Assembly (NCBI RefSeq): GCF_014648595.1
Contig: NZ_BMRK01000018.1
Coordinates: 25,668-89,667, forward strand
DNA from: Nocardioides luteus
Lineage (GTDB): Bacteria > Actinomycetota > Actinomycetes > Propionibacteriales > Nocardioidaceae
DNA: 64,000 nucleotides
Reading direction: 5' to 3'
Part shown: piece by piece, positions 1 through 8,605 of the stretch
How positions within the stretch are numbered: the first letter of the stretch is position 1
Layout of the letters: every line of letters starts with the position of its first letter
Notes under the pieces: generated by a model
Databases searched by the model: none
Seen by the model: the letters and a program-made list of their open reading frames with translations, nothing else
What the model was told of the DNA's origin: nothing
Made by a program: the position numbers and the translations under genes

Positions 1-1716
1 CGCGCCCTGGCCGGTGAGCTCGCCGGTGACCTCGGCGACCAGCGGCGAGCGGTCGGCGAGGACGACCTTCCCGCCCTCGGCGGCCACCCGGCGGGCGACC
101 TGGGCGCCGATGCCCTGGGCTGCGCCGGTGACCACCACGACCTGACCGGCGAACCGGCCCGGGGTGATGAACCGTGGCCTCGGAGCCGGCTCCGCCGGGT
201 CAGGCACAGTGAGAACAGAGTCGTCTCTAGCGAAGATCTCCTGCTTGCCGACTCCCCGCGCCCCGGGAGACTCGGCCAGCGAAGCGACCGCGTTGGTCTC
301 GACACGCTCGCTGGCACTCGCGGCTCGACCAGCGGGGGCCGGCGCGACCAGCTGACCGGCGATCCGGCGAATCACGTCGCCATCGTCGGTCGAGCCGCGG
401 GAGCCCCTGGGCGGGGGCCCCGCCGGGTCGGGCACAGTGAGACCGACAGAGTCGTCTCGAGCAAACGTCGTCTGACCGCCGATCCCCCGCGCATCGGGCG
501 ACTCGAGCAGGACAGCGACCGTGTTGGTCTCGACACGCTCGCTGGCGCTCGCGGCTCGACCAGCGGGGGCCGGCGTCGGCTCGGCTGCGGGGGCCGGAGC
601 CGGCGGGGAGGCGGGGGCCGGAGCCGGCGGGGAGGCGGGGGCGGCTTTCGGCTCACCGACCGGCGTGGCGAGCGCGAACTTCTCGTAGTGGAAGCCCGCG
701 GGCTCGACGCCGACATCACCGAGATGCGTACGCACCGCCTCGACCATCGGCGGCGGGCCGCAGAGGTAGATGGCGACGTCGCCGCCGTTGAGGTGCTCGT
801 CGCCGATCAGGCTCATCACGTAGCCCTTGTTGACCGCTGACGAGGCCGGGTCGGAGACGCAGTGGTCCCAGGTGAAGCCCGGCAGGCGGGAGACGAGCTC
901 ACCGACGTCGTCGAGCAGGACCAGGTCGTCGTCGGTGCTGACTCCGTAGACGAGCCGGCCGGAGCGGTCGCAGCCGTCGACGTGGAGCTGGCGCAGCATC
1001 GAGAGCACCGGCGCGAGCCCGGTGCCGCCGGCCAGCATCAGCAGCGGCGAGCGGGCGTCGCGGAGGAAGAAGGAGCCGTTCGGTCCGGTGAAGGTGACCT
1101 CGTCGCCGACCGCCGCGCGCTCGGTCAGCCAGGTCGACATCGCTCCACCCGGCGTGAGCTTGACCAGGAAGACGAGCCGCTCCTCGTGGGGAGCGTTGGC
1201 GAACGAGTAGGAGCGGGTCACCTCGGTGCCGGGCACGGTGATGTTGACGTACTGGCCGGGCAGGAAGGCGAGCTCGCCGCGGTTGGGGATGTCGATGGCG
1301 AGCTGCACCGTGGTCGGGCTCAGCCGGTCCAGGCCGACGACGGTGCCGGTGTAGCTCGCAGCGCCGGTCTTGGCGACCTCGGAGGTGGTCGCGATCTGCA
1401 GGGCGAGGTCCGAGCGCGGCTTCATCGAGCACGGCAGGGCGTACCCCTCGGCGGCCTCCGCCTCGGAGAGCGCGTCCTCGATGTAGGTGCCGCCGTCGAA
1501 GTCGCCCGACTCGCACAGCGCCTTGCAGGTCCCGCAGGCACCGTCGCGGCAGTCCAGCGGGATGTTGATGCGCTGTCGATAGGACGCGTCGGCGACGGTC
1601 TGGTCCTCGCGGACGGTGATGAAGCGGGTCACCCCGTCCTCGAAGGACAGCGCGACCTGATGGGTCGCGACCCCTGTGCTCGACTCGGTCTGGGTCTCGG
1701 TCTCGGTTGCAGTCAT
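1..1716 (-). CDS. benC: BenC-BenD fusion: benzoate dioxygenase reductase joined to a cis-diol dehydrogenase (3' end off window)
   Basis: Reductase of benzoate 1,2-dioxygenase, passing electrons from NADH through FAD and a 2Fe-2S centre to BenAB. The plant-type ferredoxin cysteines are C56, C61, C64 and C96, then a ferredoxin-reductase module with RSYSFANAP (FAD) and a GGTGLAP nucleotide motif near residue 230, ending near HYEKFA at about 342. The frame has no stop; it crosses a Pro/Ala-rich linker of about 175 residues and enters a Rossmann domain (VVVTGAAQGIGA, from about residue 520) typical of short-chain dehydrogenases. By position this should be BenD, oxidising the benzoate cis-diol to catechol. 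The protein is cut by the window edge. Start is ATG 1716, 8 nt after benB. The reductase call is firm; the BenD call rests on about 55 residues plus context. Confidence 0.88.
   Translation of the reverse strand, partial: MTATETETQTESSTGVATHQVALSFEDGVTRFITVREDQTVADASYRQRINIPLDCRDGACGTCKALCESGDFDGGTYIEDALSEAEAAEGYALPCSMKPRSDLALQIATTSEVAKTGAASYTGTVVGLDRLSPTTVQLAIDIPNRGELAFLPGQYVNITVPGTEVTRSYSFANAPHEERLVFLVKLTPGGAMSTWLTERAAVGDEVTFTGPNGSFFLRDARSPLLMLAGGTGLAPVLSMLRQLHVDGCDRSGRLVYGVSTDDDLVLLDDVGELVSRLPGFTWDHCVSDPASSAVNKGYVMSLIGDEHLNGGDVAIYLCGPPPMVEAVRTHLGDVGVEPAGFHYEKFALATPVGEPKAAPASPPAPAPASPPAPAPAAEPTPAPAGRAASASERVETNTVAVLLESPDARGIGGQTTFARDDSVGLTVPDPAGPPPRGSRGSTDDGDVIRRIAGQLVAPAPAGRAASASERVETNAVASLAESPGARGVGKQEIFARDDSVLTVPDPAEPAPRPRFITPGRFAGQVVVVTGAAQGIGAQVARRVAAEGGKVVLADRSPLVAEVTGELTGQGA
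293..571. repeat. Duplicated repeat-bearing segment inside the BenC-BenD linker
   Basis: Two copies of a stretch reading GGTCTCGACACGCTCGCTGG followed by a GGCTCGACCAGCG end (about 293-340 and 523-571) lie about 230 bp apart. The flanking sequence is also recognisably duplicated, so the linker holds two degenerate copies of a unit of about 75 residues, each with AGRAASASERVETN and FARDDSV. The ends match the dispersed repeat found elsewhere in the window. Confidence 0.8.
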
Positions 1717-1724
1717 CGCGCGCC

Positions 1725-2252
1725 TCAGACGTGGTAGATGTCGACGACGTGGTGGATGTAGTCGTTCTTCAGCACCACCGTCTTGCGGCGGATCAGCGGC
1801 TGCTCACCCGAGAAGTCGATGGTGTAGAACGACGTGCCGTAGTAGGGGTCGACGGTCTTGTAGCGGAAGTACATGGTGTGCCAGTTGAAGCGCACGTCGA
1901 CCAGGTCTCCGCGGCGCTCGATGACCTCGACGTTGCTGATGTTGTGGGACGTACGCGGCTCCGGCAGCGAGGTGGCCGAGGACCGCTCCGTACGGATCCG
2001 GAAGACGCGGTCCTCCAGACCACCCTTGTTGGGGTAGTAGACGAGCGACATCTCGGTCTGCGGGTCCTCGGTGAGGAGGTCGGCGTCGTCCCAGCAGGGC
2101 ATCCAGTAGACGACGTCGTCGGCGTAGCACTCCAGCCACCTCTCGAACTCGCGGTCGTCGAGGAAGCGCGCCTCGCGGTAGAGGAACTGCTCGATCATCG
2201 TGTGCGTGATCAGCTTCTCGCCGGCGGGAGCGGCGTTCTGGGTGAGCGTCAT
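1725..2252 (-). CDS. benB: Benzoate 1,2-dioxygenase, small (beta) subunit
   Basis: Structural beta subunit of the ring-hydroxylating oxygenase, 175 aa, the usual length. The sequence has the SnoaL-like cone fold signature of the family: N-terminal IEQFLYREARFLDDREFERWL, then YWMPCW and the C-terminal KTVVLKND(Y)IHHVVD strand. The start ATG 2252 lies 2 nt after the benA stop, with a GAAGGGAG ribosome site inside the benA end, so the two subunits are translationally coupled. It stands between benA and benC, the standard order. Confidence 0.95.
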   Translation of the reverse strand: MTLTQNAAPAGEKLITHTMIEQFLYREARFLDDREFERWLECYADDVVYWMPCWDDADLLTEDPQTEMSLVYYPNKGGLEDRVFRIRTERSSATSLPEPRTSHNISNVEVIERRGDLVDVRFNWHTMYFRYKTVDPYYGTSFYTIDFSGEQPLIRRKTVVLKNDYIHHVVDIYHV

Positions 2253-2254
2253 GG

Positions 2255-3622
2255 TCAGGCTCCCTTCTCGTTCGCGATGGCCGTACGCAGCTGCTCGGCC
2301 CACTGCGCGTGCATGACCGGGTAGAGGCCCTCGTCCTCGTTCTTCGCGCCTGCCGAGATGACACCCGGCATCTCCAGCGCCTCGGCGACCTCGTCCGGCC
2401 CGGTCTGCCAGTGCTCGGCGCCGCGGCTGATGTCGTTCCACGGCGCGGCGGAGGCCTGGTAGGTGACGTAGCAGGAGCGGAACTCCTCCAGGTCGTCGGG
2501 CGTGGCCATGCCGGAGGCGTTGAAGAAGTCCTCGTACTGCCGGATCCGCCAGGCCCGCGACTCGGCGCTCTCGCCCTTCGGGGCGATGCAGTAGATGGTG
2601 ACCTCGGTCTTGTCGACGGAGATCGGGCGGAAGTGCCGGATCTGGGTCGAGAACTGGTCCATCAGATAGACGTTCGGGTAGAGCAGCAGGTTGCGGGAGC
2701 CCTTGACCATGAACTCGCCCTTGGCGTCGCCGAACTTCTCCTTGAGCTGGTCCATCTGGTCCCACAGCGGCCGGTCGGCGGGGTTCGCCGCCCAGGTCCA
2801 CAGGCACAGGTGGCCGTTCGGGTAGGACCAGTAGCCACCACCGGCCTTGCCCCAGCTGCCGGCGTCGACGGTCTTGGTCGTGTTCTTCGACTCGCCGGTG
2901 TTGCGGCGCGAGGTGGTGGCGGCGTAGTTCCAGTGGGTCGCGGTGACGTGATAGCCGTCGGCGCCGTTCTCCGCCTGCACCTTCCAGTTGCCGTCGTAGG
3001 TGTAGGTCGAGGCGCCGCGGAGCACCTCGAGGCCGTCGGGCGACTGGTCGACGAGCATGTCGATGACCTTCACGGTGTCACCGAGGTGCTCTTCCAACGG
3101 CAGCACGTCGTCGTTCAGCGAGCCGAACAGGAAGCCGCGGTAGCTGTCGAAGCGGGCCACGTGGGTGAGGTTGTGGGAGCCCTCGGTGTCGAAGCTGTCC
3201 GGGTAGCCGGCGTCCTCGGGGTCCTTGACCTTGAGCAGCGTGCCGTCGTTGCGGAACGTCCAGCCGTGGAACGGGCAGGTCAGGGTCATCCGGTTGTCGG
3301 TCTTGCGCCGGCACAGCATCGCCCCGCGGTGTGCGCAGGCGTTGATCATGCAGTGCAGCTCGCCGCTCTTGTCGCGCGTGATCACCACCGGCTGCCGCCC
3401 GATGTAGGTGGTGATGTAGTCGCCGGGGTTCGGCACCTGGCTCTCGTGAGCGAGGTAGATCCAGTTGCCCTCGAAGATGTGCTTCATCTCCAGCTCGAAG
3501 ACCTCTTCGTCGGTGAAGATCCGACGGTTGGCGCGGTAGATCCCGGCCTCGGGGTCCTCGACCACGGCGTCGGACAGGACGTTCTCGATGTGGCCCAGGC
3601 TCTCGGTGAGCGGTGCGGTCAT
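2255..3622 (-). CDS. benA: Benzoate 1,2-dioxygenase, large (alpha) subunit
   Basis: Catalytic subunit that cis-dihydroxylates benzoate at C1-C2. The Rieske 2Fe-2S site is C96-x-H98 and C116-x2-H119 (CAHRG and CPFHGW). The mononuclear iron site is visible as [12 protein letters not shown], with D222, H225 and H230 matching the bridging Asp and the two His ligands of the family. Length 455 aa is normal. It is first gene of the leftward benAB(CD) operon and divergent from the LysR gene across a 191-bp gap, the usual place for LysR-type control. Toluate and anthranilate dioxygenases are related, but the cat genes next door favour benzoate. Confidence 0.94.
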   Translation of the reverse strand: MTAPLTESLGHIENVLSDAVVEDPEAGIYRANRRIFTDEEVFELEMKHIFEGNWIYLAHESQVPNPGDYITTYIGRQPVVITRDKSGELHCMINACAHRGAMLCRRKTDNRMTLTCPFHGWTFRNDGTLLKVKDPEDAGYPDSFDTEGSHNLTHVARFDSYRGFLFGSLNDDVLPLEEHLGDTVKVIDMLVDQSPDGLEVLRGASTYTYDGNWKVQAENGADGYHVTATHWNYAATTSRRNTGESKNTTKTVDAGSWGKAGGGYWSYPNGHLCLWTWAANPADRPLWDQMDQLKEKFGDAKGEFMVKGSRNLLLYPNVYLMDQFSTQIRHFRPISVDKTEVTIYCIAPKGESAESRAWRIRQYEDFFNASGMATPDDLEEFRSCYVTYQASAAPWNDISRGAEHWQTGPDEVAEALEMPGVISAGAKNEDEGLYPVMHAQWAEQLRTAIANEKGA

Positions 3623-3813
3623 GGTGATGCCTCCAACGGGTGACGGTGCTTCGACCCTCGCAGCGAGTGGCGCCGGTCACACCAGGCGAATGCCCAGTCC
3701 CGACCTAGGCATCCATTCATCAGTGGCATCGATCAATACGCCGCAGTTTCGTCCTTGTTGTTTATGGATCACGGATCTAGCGTGGCGTGCATCACCCCAT
3801 CGAGGAGCGCACC
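3623..3813. promoter_or_regulatory. Divergent control region between benA and the LysR/cat operon
   Basis: This 191-bp gap should carry promoters for both operons and the LysR site. One ATAC half-site at 3736-3739 resembles half of the ATAC-N7-GTAT motif bound by BenM/CatM proteins, but the expected second half is only TTTC, so the operator is tentative. No strong -10/-35 pair was recognised. Confidence 0.4.
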
Positions 3814-4737
3814 ATGGAGCTACGCCACCTGCGGTACTTCGCAGCCGTCGCCGAGACCTGCCACTTCGGCCAGGCCGCGGCGCAGCTGCACATCGCCCAG
3901 CCGGCGCTGTCCCAGGCGATCCGTCAGCTCGAGTCCGAACTCGACGTCACCCTGTTCACCCGGACGACCCGGCAGGTGTCCCTCACCCCGGCCGGCGAGT
4001 TCCTGCGCACCGAGGCCACCCGCGTGCTGGCCGCCGTCGACGACAGCGTCCGAGGCGTACGCCGCATCGGGGCCGGCCGCCACGGGCTCGTTCGCCTGGG
4101 GCTGACCGGCACCGCCTCCTTCTCGCACCTGCCGGGCATCGCCCGCGTGGTCAAGCGCGAGCTGCCCGAGGTGGCGCTGGAGATCCACGCCGACCTGCTC
4201 ACCCCGGCCCAGTGCGAGCGGCTGCAGAACGGCGCGCTCGACCTCGGGGTGCTGCGGCCGCCGGCGGTCGGCGAGGGGCTGAGCCTCCGCACCCTGGAGG
4301 TCGAGCCGCTCGCCCTGGCCATCCCCGCCGACCACCGCCTCGCCGTCGAGCCGGTCGTCGCCCTCGCCGACCTGCGCACCGAGCCGTTCGTGGCCTACAG
4401 CGCCCGCGACTCGGCGGTCAACGAGGCCGTGCTGCGCAGCTGCCGCGAGGCCGGCTTCGTGCCGCGCCGCGAGCACGAGGCGCCCAGCACCGCGGTCCTG
4501 CTGGCCCTGGTCGCCGCCGGCCTCGGGGTCGCGATCGTGCCGGCCTCGGTCCGCGCGCTCCCGTTGGAGGGCGTCGTCTTCCGCGACCTGCTCGACGCCG
4601 GCAGCGTCGAGCTCGCGCTCGCCCGGCGCACCGACGACGACAACCCGGTCGTCGACGCCGTCATCGAGGTCCTCGAGGCGGCCGAGCTGTTCACCGCAAC
4701 CCGCCCGGACGCCTCCGGGCTCGGAGTCCGATCATGA
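3814..4737 (+). CDS. LysR-type regulator of benzoate/catechol catabolism
   Basis: 307 aa. The N-terminal winged helix (MELRHLRYFAAVAE, then HIAQPALSQAIRQLE) is the CatR/BenM/CbnR type; the rest is a periplasmic-binding-protein-like effector domain. ATG 3814 was chosen because an upstream in-frame GTG (3787) would add residues before the conserved MELRHLRYF start, and GGAG lies just upstream of 3814. The stop overlaps the catB start (ATGA), so the regulator is co-transcribed with the genes it probably controls. By family it would respond to muconate or benzoate; the effector cannot be read from sequence. Confidence 0.92.
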   Translation: MELRHLRYFAAVAETCHFGQAAAQLHIAQPALSQAIRQLESELDVTLFTRTTRQVSLTPAGEFLRTEATRVLAAVDDSVRGVRRIGAGRHGLVRLGLTGTASFSHLPGIARVVKRELPEVALEIHADLLTPAQCERLQNGALDLGVLRPPAVGEGLSLRTLEVEPLALAIPADHRLAVEPVVALADLRTEPFVAYSARDSAVNEAVLRSCREAGFVPRREHEAPSTAVLLALVAAGLGVAIVPASVRALPLEGVVFRDLLDAGSVELALARRTDDDNPVVDAVIEVLEAAELFTATRPDASGLGVRS

Positions 4738-5837
4738 AGATCACCAAGATCGAGGCGATCCCCTTCGCCATCCCCTACCGCAAGCCGCTGCGCTTCGCCT
4801 CCGGCGAGGTCCACGCCGCCGAGCACGTGCTCGTCCGGGTGCACACCGACGACGGCGTCGTGGGTGTCGCCGAGGCACCGCCGCGGCCGTTCACCTACGG
4901 CGAGACGCAGGCCGGGATCATCGCCGTGATCGACCAGCTCTTCGCTCCGCAGCTCACCGGCCTGACCCTGCTCGAGCGCGAGCCCGCCCGGGCGCTGATG
5001 GAGCGCACCGTCGGCAACCCGACCGCCAAGGCGGCCGTCGACATGGCGATGTGGGACGCGCTCGGCAAGACCCTCGACCTACGGGTCGTCGACCTGCTCG
5101 GCGCCTACACCGACCGGATGCGGGTCTCCCACATGCTCGGCTTCGACACTCCGGAGGCGATGGTCGCCGAGGCGGAGCGGATGCGCGAGGCGTACGGGAT
5201 CTCGACGTTCAAGGTGAAGGTCGGCCGCTCCCCCGTCGAGCTCGACACCGCCGTCGTCCGCGCCCTGCGCGAGCGGTTCGGCGACGAGATCGAGCTGTAC
5301 GTCGACGGCAACCGCGGCTGGACCGCGGCCGAGTCCGCCCGCGCGATGAGGCAGATGGCCGACCTGGACCTGCTCTTCGCCGAGGAGCTCAACCCCGCCG
5401 ACGACGTGCTCGGCCGGCGCTGGCTGGTCGGCCAGGTCGACGTGCCGTTCATCGCCGACGAGTCCGTCCCGACCGCGGCCGATGTCACCCGGGAGGTGCT
5501 CGGCGGCTCCGCGACCGCGATCAGCATCAAGACCGCGCGCACCGGCTTCACCGCGTCGCAGCAGGTGCTCCATCTTGCCGAGGGCCTCGGGCTGGAGGTC
5601 GTGATGGGCAACCAGATCGACAGCCAGCTCGGCAGTGCCTGCACGATCGCGTTCGGCGCCGCCCACCGGCTCACCTCGCGCCGCGCAGGTGAGCTCTCCA
5701 ACTTCCTCGACATGGCCGATGACCTGCTCACCGAGCCGCTCGAGATCCGCGACGGCGAGCTGGCCGTACGCCCCGGTGCCGGTCTCGGGGTGGAGATCGA
5801 TCCCGACAAGCTCGATCGCTACCGCACCGACAACTGA
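4734..5837 (+). CDS. catB: Muconate cycloisomerase
   Basis: Converts cis,cis-muconate to muconolactone. It is a 367-aa enolase-superfamily protein of the muconate-lactonizing subgroup: K160 and K162 (FKVKVG), metal ligands D191 (VDGN), E217 (FAEE) and D242 (IADES), and K266 (SIKTART) are all present. The start overlaps the LysR stop by 4 nt. Chloromuconate cycloisomerases are close relatives, but catA and catC next to it support the ordinary catechol branch. Confidence 0.94.
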   Translation: MKITKIEAIPFAIPYRKPLRFASGEVHAAEHVLVRVHTDDGVVGVAEAPPRPFTYGETQAGIIAVIDQLFAPQLTGLTLLEREPARALMERTVGNPTAKAAVDMAMWDALGKTLDLRVVDLLGAYTDRMRVSHMLGFDTPEAMVAEAERMREAYGISTFKVKVGRSPVELDTAVVRALRERFGDEIELYVDGNRGWTAAESARAMRQMADLDLLFAEELNPADDVLGRRWLVGQVDVPFIADESVPTAADVTREVLGGSATAISIKTARTGFTASQQVLHLAEGLGLEVVMGNQIDSQLGSACTIAFGAAHRLTSRRAGELSNFLDMADDLLTEPLEIRDGELAVRPGAGLGVEIDPDKLDRYRTDN

Positions 5838-5870
5838 AGACCTCACACCGCAACACGGAAGGAAACACCC

Positions 5871-6755
5871 ATGACCGCCGACCAGACCCTCGAGTCACCT
5901 GCCGAGACCTCGGCCGCGACCGCGGCCGCTTCCGGCGCCTCCGCCACCGAGCGGTTCGCCGCGGACAAGTCGCCCTTCGACGCCGTCAAGGACACCCCGC
6001 CGGAGCGGGTCGACCGGCTGGCCCGGCGCGTGCTCGAAGCCGTCTACGACACCATCCGCGAGGAGAAGGTCACCTACGACGAGTACAACGCGCTCAAGGC
6101 ATGGCTGATCCAGGTCGGCAAGGACGGCGAGTGGCCGCTCTTCCTCGACGTCTGGGTCGAGCACGAGGTCGAGAAGGTCGCCACCGAGCACCGCGAGGGC
6201 AACAAGGGCACGATCGAGGGGCCCTACTACGTACCCGACGCTCCCGAGCAGGGCGCCAACGGCACCATCCCGATGCGCGAGGGCGAGTCCGGCACCCCGC
6301 TGACCTGGAAGGGCACGATCACCTCCACCGACGGCACCCCGCTCGACGGCGCCAAGGTCGAGCTCTGGCACGCCGACGCCGACGGCTTCTACTCCCAGTT
6401 CGCCCCGGGCATCCCGGAGTGGAACCTCCGCGGCACCTTCACCGTCGGCGCCGACGGCGCCTTCGAGATCCACACGATCCAGCCCGCGCCCTACCAGATC
6501 CCGACCGACGGCTCCTGCGGCAAGCTCATCGCCGCCGCCGGCTGGCACGCCTGGCGCCCGGCCCACCTGCACGTCAAGGTGTCGGCCCCGGGCCACGAGC
6601 TCCTCACCGCCCAGCTCTACTTCCCCGGCGACGAGCACAACGACGACGACATCGCCTCGGCGGTCAAGCCCGAGCTCGTGCTCGACCCCGTCGACAACGG
6701 CGACGGCTCGGTGAACGTCGACTACGGCTTCGTCCTGGACCCGGTGCGCGGCTGA
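5871..6755 (+). CDS. catA: Catechol 1,2-dioxygenase (intradiol)
   Basis: Cleaves catechol to cis,cis-muconate. 294 aa; an N-terminal helical dimerisation/lipid-binding domain is followed by the beta-sandwich. The non-haem Fe(III) ligands are recognisable by spacing as Y174 (GFYSQF), Y208 (APYQIP), H232 and H234 (RPAHLHVKV). Residues 10-30 are an Ala/Ser/Thr-rich extension. A good ribosome site (GGAAGGAAA) precedes ATG 5871, 33 nt after catB. Hydroxyquinol and chlorocatechol dioxygenases share the fold; catB and catC support catechol. Confidence 0.95.
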   Translation: MTADQTLESPAETSAATAAASGASATERFAADKSPFDAVKDTPPERVDRLARRVLEAVYDTIREEKVTYDEYNALKAWLIQVGKDGEWPLFLDVWVEHEVEKVATEHREGNKGTIEGPYYVPDAPEQGANGTIPMREGESGTPLTWKGTITSTDGTPLDGAKVELWHADADGFYSQFAPGIPEWNLRGTFTVGADGAFEIHTIQPAPYQIPTDGSCGKLIAAAGWHAWRPAHLHVKVSAPGHELLTAQLYFPGDEHNDDDIASAVKPELVLDPVDNGDGSVNVDYGFVLDPVRG

Positions 6756-7033
6756 TGCTCTACCACGTACGCATGGACGTCCGGATCCCGCACGACCTGG
6801 ATCCGGGCGTCCGCGCCGACACGATCGCCCGCGAGAAGGCCTACGCCCAGGATCTCCAGCGCGCCGGGAAGTGGCGCCACCTGTGGCGGATCACCGGGGA
6901 GTACGCCAACGTCTCGGTCTTCGACGTCGAGTCCCACGACGAGCTCCACGAGATCCTCTCCGGCCTCCCGCTGTTCCCCTACATGGACGTCGACGTGACC
7001 CCGCTGGCCAAACACCCCTCCGCGATCGCCTGA
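6755..7033 (+). CDS. catC: Muconolactone delta-isomerase
   Basis: Isomerises muconolactone to 3-oxoadipate enol-lactone. 92 aa with the ferredoxin-like pattern of the family (MLYHVRMDVRIPHD, GKWRHLWRITGEYANVSVF, LPLFPYM). It starts within the catA stop (TGATG), so translation is coupled. It closes the catB-A-C operon; no pcaD or pcaIJ gene for the lower pathway lies in the window. Confidence 0.95.
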   Translation: MLYHVRMDVRIPHDLDPGVRADTIAREKAYAQDLQRAGKWRHLWRITGEYANVSVFDVESHDELHEILSGLPLFPYMDVDVTPLAKHPSAIA

Positions 7034-7075
7034 GGGCTCCGACGAGGCTCGCGCCTAGCGACCTCGTCGGGGCCC
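7034..7075. terminator. Bidirectional terminator between catC and the convergent AhpD-like gene
   Basis: A 14-bp stem (7034-7047 with 7062-7075, one T-G wobble) has a 14-nt loop and lies at the convergent gene ends. The stop of the leftward gene at 7055 falls in the loop. There is no long T-run, as often in actinobacteria. Confidence 0.7.
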
Positions 7076-7603
7076 TTCCCGGCGTACGTCGAGGGCGGCG
7101 ATCGCCGCCGCCAGCATGTCGTAGTGCCCGATGAGGAGGACCAGCTCGATCGCCTCCCGCTCGTCGAGGTGCTCGCGCAGCGCGGCCCAGGTGGGGTCAC
7201 CGATGTCGCGGGACGCGAGCAGCTCGTCGACGGCGGAGAGGATCGCGCGCCGGCGTGGCGTCCAGCCGTCGGCGTCGGGGCCGAGGGCGATGCGGTCGAG
7301 ATCGGTCTGGATCAGACCTGCTCGCCGCCCGATGCGACGGTGATGGGTCTCCTCGTAGGCCGACCCACGCACGTGGGCGACGCGCAGGATGACCAGCTCG
7401 CTCTCCTGCCTCGGCAGCAGGCCGCCCGGCATCAGCAGGCCGGCGAAGAAGAGCCAGCCGCGGAAGAGCCGCTTGTGCCGGCCCAGGACGAGGAACAGGT
7501 TGAGCGGCTCGGTGCCGGCGGTCCGACCGCCGAGCCTGGCGATCGACCAGGCGAGGAATCCGACCTCGCCCAGGCGGCCGGGACGGATGCGCGGCTCGGT
7601 CAT
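7055..7603 (-). CDS. Carboxymuconolactone-decarboxylase/AhpD-like protein
   Basis: 182 aa, all-helical CMD/AhpD-like fold. The core is LPRQESELVILRVAHVRGSAYEETHHRRIGRRAG, where family members usually have a CxxxC redox pair or an ExxC..H motif. Here the Cys positions are not Cys (GSAYEETHH), so peroxidase-type AhpD activity is unlikely. ATG 7603 overlaps the end of the upstream SDR gene, so the two are co-translated. Its substrate is unknown; the location suggests a side role in aromatic or lipid metabolism. Confidence 0.75.
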   Translation of the reverse strand: MTEPRIRPGRLGEVGFLAWSIARLGGRTAGTEPLNLFLVLGRHKRLFRGWLFFAGLLMPGGLLPRQESELVILRVAHVRGSAYEETHHRRIGRRAGLIQTDLDRIALGPDADGWTPRRRAILSAVDELLASRDIGDPTWAALREHLDEREAIELVLLIGHYDMLAAAIAALDVRREGPRRGR

Positions 7604-8451
7604 GGGAGCCTCCTCTCGAGTCGGGAGACGGCGCGGTTGGCGAGGTCCATGACGAGCGCATAGACCGGCGGCAGGTGGCGCTGGAGTGCGTGGAGGAAGG
7701 CGATGTCGCGCGAGGTGTGCACCAGATAGCGACGCCGGAGCATCCCGTCGACGATGCTGTCCGCGGCCTGCTCCGGGGTGACGGCCCGACGCTGGAAGTG
7801 GCCGCGCAGCCGCTCGAACTCCGGCGTGGTGGTGTCGATCCCGGCGACCTGGATGCTGCGCACCAGCGGGGTGGCCACCGCCCCAGGGGTGACCAGGGTG
7901 ACGGCGATCCCGTGGCGCGCGAGGTCGAACCGCAGCACCTCGGAGACCCCGCGCACGCCGAACTTGCTGGCGCTGTAGGCGGCGTGCCAGGGCAGCCCCA
8001 CCAGCCCGGCGGCGGAGGAGACGTTGACCAGGTGGCCGCGCCGCTCGTGCTCGATCATCGCCGGCACGAAGCTCTCGATCACATGGATGGGGCCCATGAG
8101 GTTGACGCCGACGACCGAGCGCCACTGCTCGTGGCTCATCCGCTCGACCGTGCCCCAGACGGCGATGCCGGCGACGTTGAGCACCGCATCGACCGCAGGC
8201 GTCTCGGCGTGCACCGCGGCCGCGAGCTCACGCACCTCGTCGATGGAGGAGATGTCGGCGGCGTACGCAGTGGCGACCGTGCCGCCGGACTCCTCGATCC
8301 GGGCTCGCACCGACCGGAGGTCGTCCGCGCGCAGGTCGGTCAGGTGCAGGACCGCACCTTCGCGGGCGAGCCGCTGGGCGACCGCCCTGCCGATCCCGCT
8401 GGCCGCACCCGTCACCAGGGCGTGCCGGCCCGCGAAGTCGCGGGCCCTCAT
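7600..8451 (-). CDS. Short-chain dehydrogenase/reductase
   Basis: Classical SDR of 283 aa from ATG 8451 (a GTG at 8457 is possible). It has the nucleotide motif TGAASGIG, NVAG, the catalytic Ser (NVSSAAG) and YSASK. The C-terminal extension (RDIAFLHALQRHLPPVYALVMDLANRAVSRLERRLP) is the hydrophobic-basic tail often seen in actinobacterial lipid-linked SDRs and may contact the membrane. It overlaps the AhpD-like gene by 4 nt. The substrate is not identifiable. Confidence 0.85.
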   Translation of the reverse strand: MRARDFAGRHALVTGAASGIGRAVAQRLAREGAVLHLTDLRADDLRSVRARIEESGGTVATAYAADISSIDEVRELAAAVHAETPAVDAVLNVAGIAVWGTVERMSHEQWRSVVGVNLMGPIHVIESFVPAMIEHERRGHLVNVSSAAGLVGLPWHAAYSASKFGVRGVSEVLRFDLARHGIAVTLVTPGAVATPLVRSIQVAGIDTTTPEFERLRGHFQRRAVTPEQAADSIVDGMLRRRYLVHTSRDIAFLHALQRHLPPVYALVMDLANRAVSRLERRLP

Positions 8452-8495
8452 CGGCACCGCACCGAACGGTCCGGGACAGGGCGGGCAGCGATCAT
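8448..8495 (-). CDS. Possible 15-codon leader peptide coupled to the SDR
   Basis: A short ORF, MIAARPVPDRSVRCR, has a strong ribosome site (GAAGGAG, 6 nt before ATG 8495), whereas the SDR has none of its own. Its stop overlaps the SDR ATG (ATGA). The layout suggests ribosomes reach the SDR by re-initiation. Expression is not proven. Confidence 0.45.
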   Translation of the reverse strand: MIAARPVPDRSVRCR

Positions 8496-8605
8496 CAGGG
8501 CTCCTTCGTCGAAGCGGCGTACGTCATCTGGGGAACCTATCGGCTCGCGCGATTCCGACCGGTGCGACGGCACCGACCTGCGAGGATGTCTGCCGAGGTG
8601 ATGAC

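Noticed and set aside
862-1737. Long plus-strand ORF opposite benC
   Set aside because: Shadow of the benC frame: low-complexity Gly/Val/Arg composition and no domain, while the minus strand encodes a clear reductase.
2309-3643. 444-codon plus-strand ORF opposite benA
   Set aside because: Antisense shadow; the opposite frame has intact Rieske and iron-site motifs.
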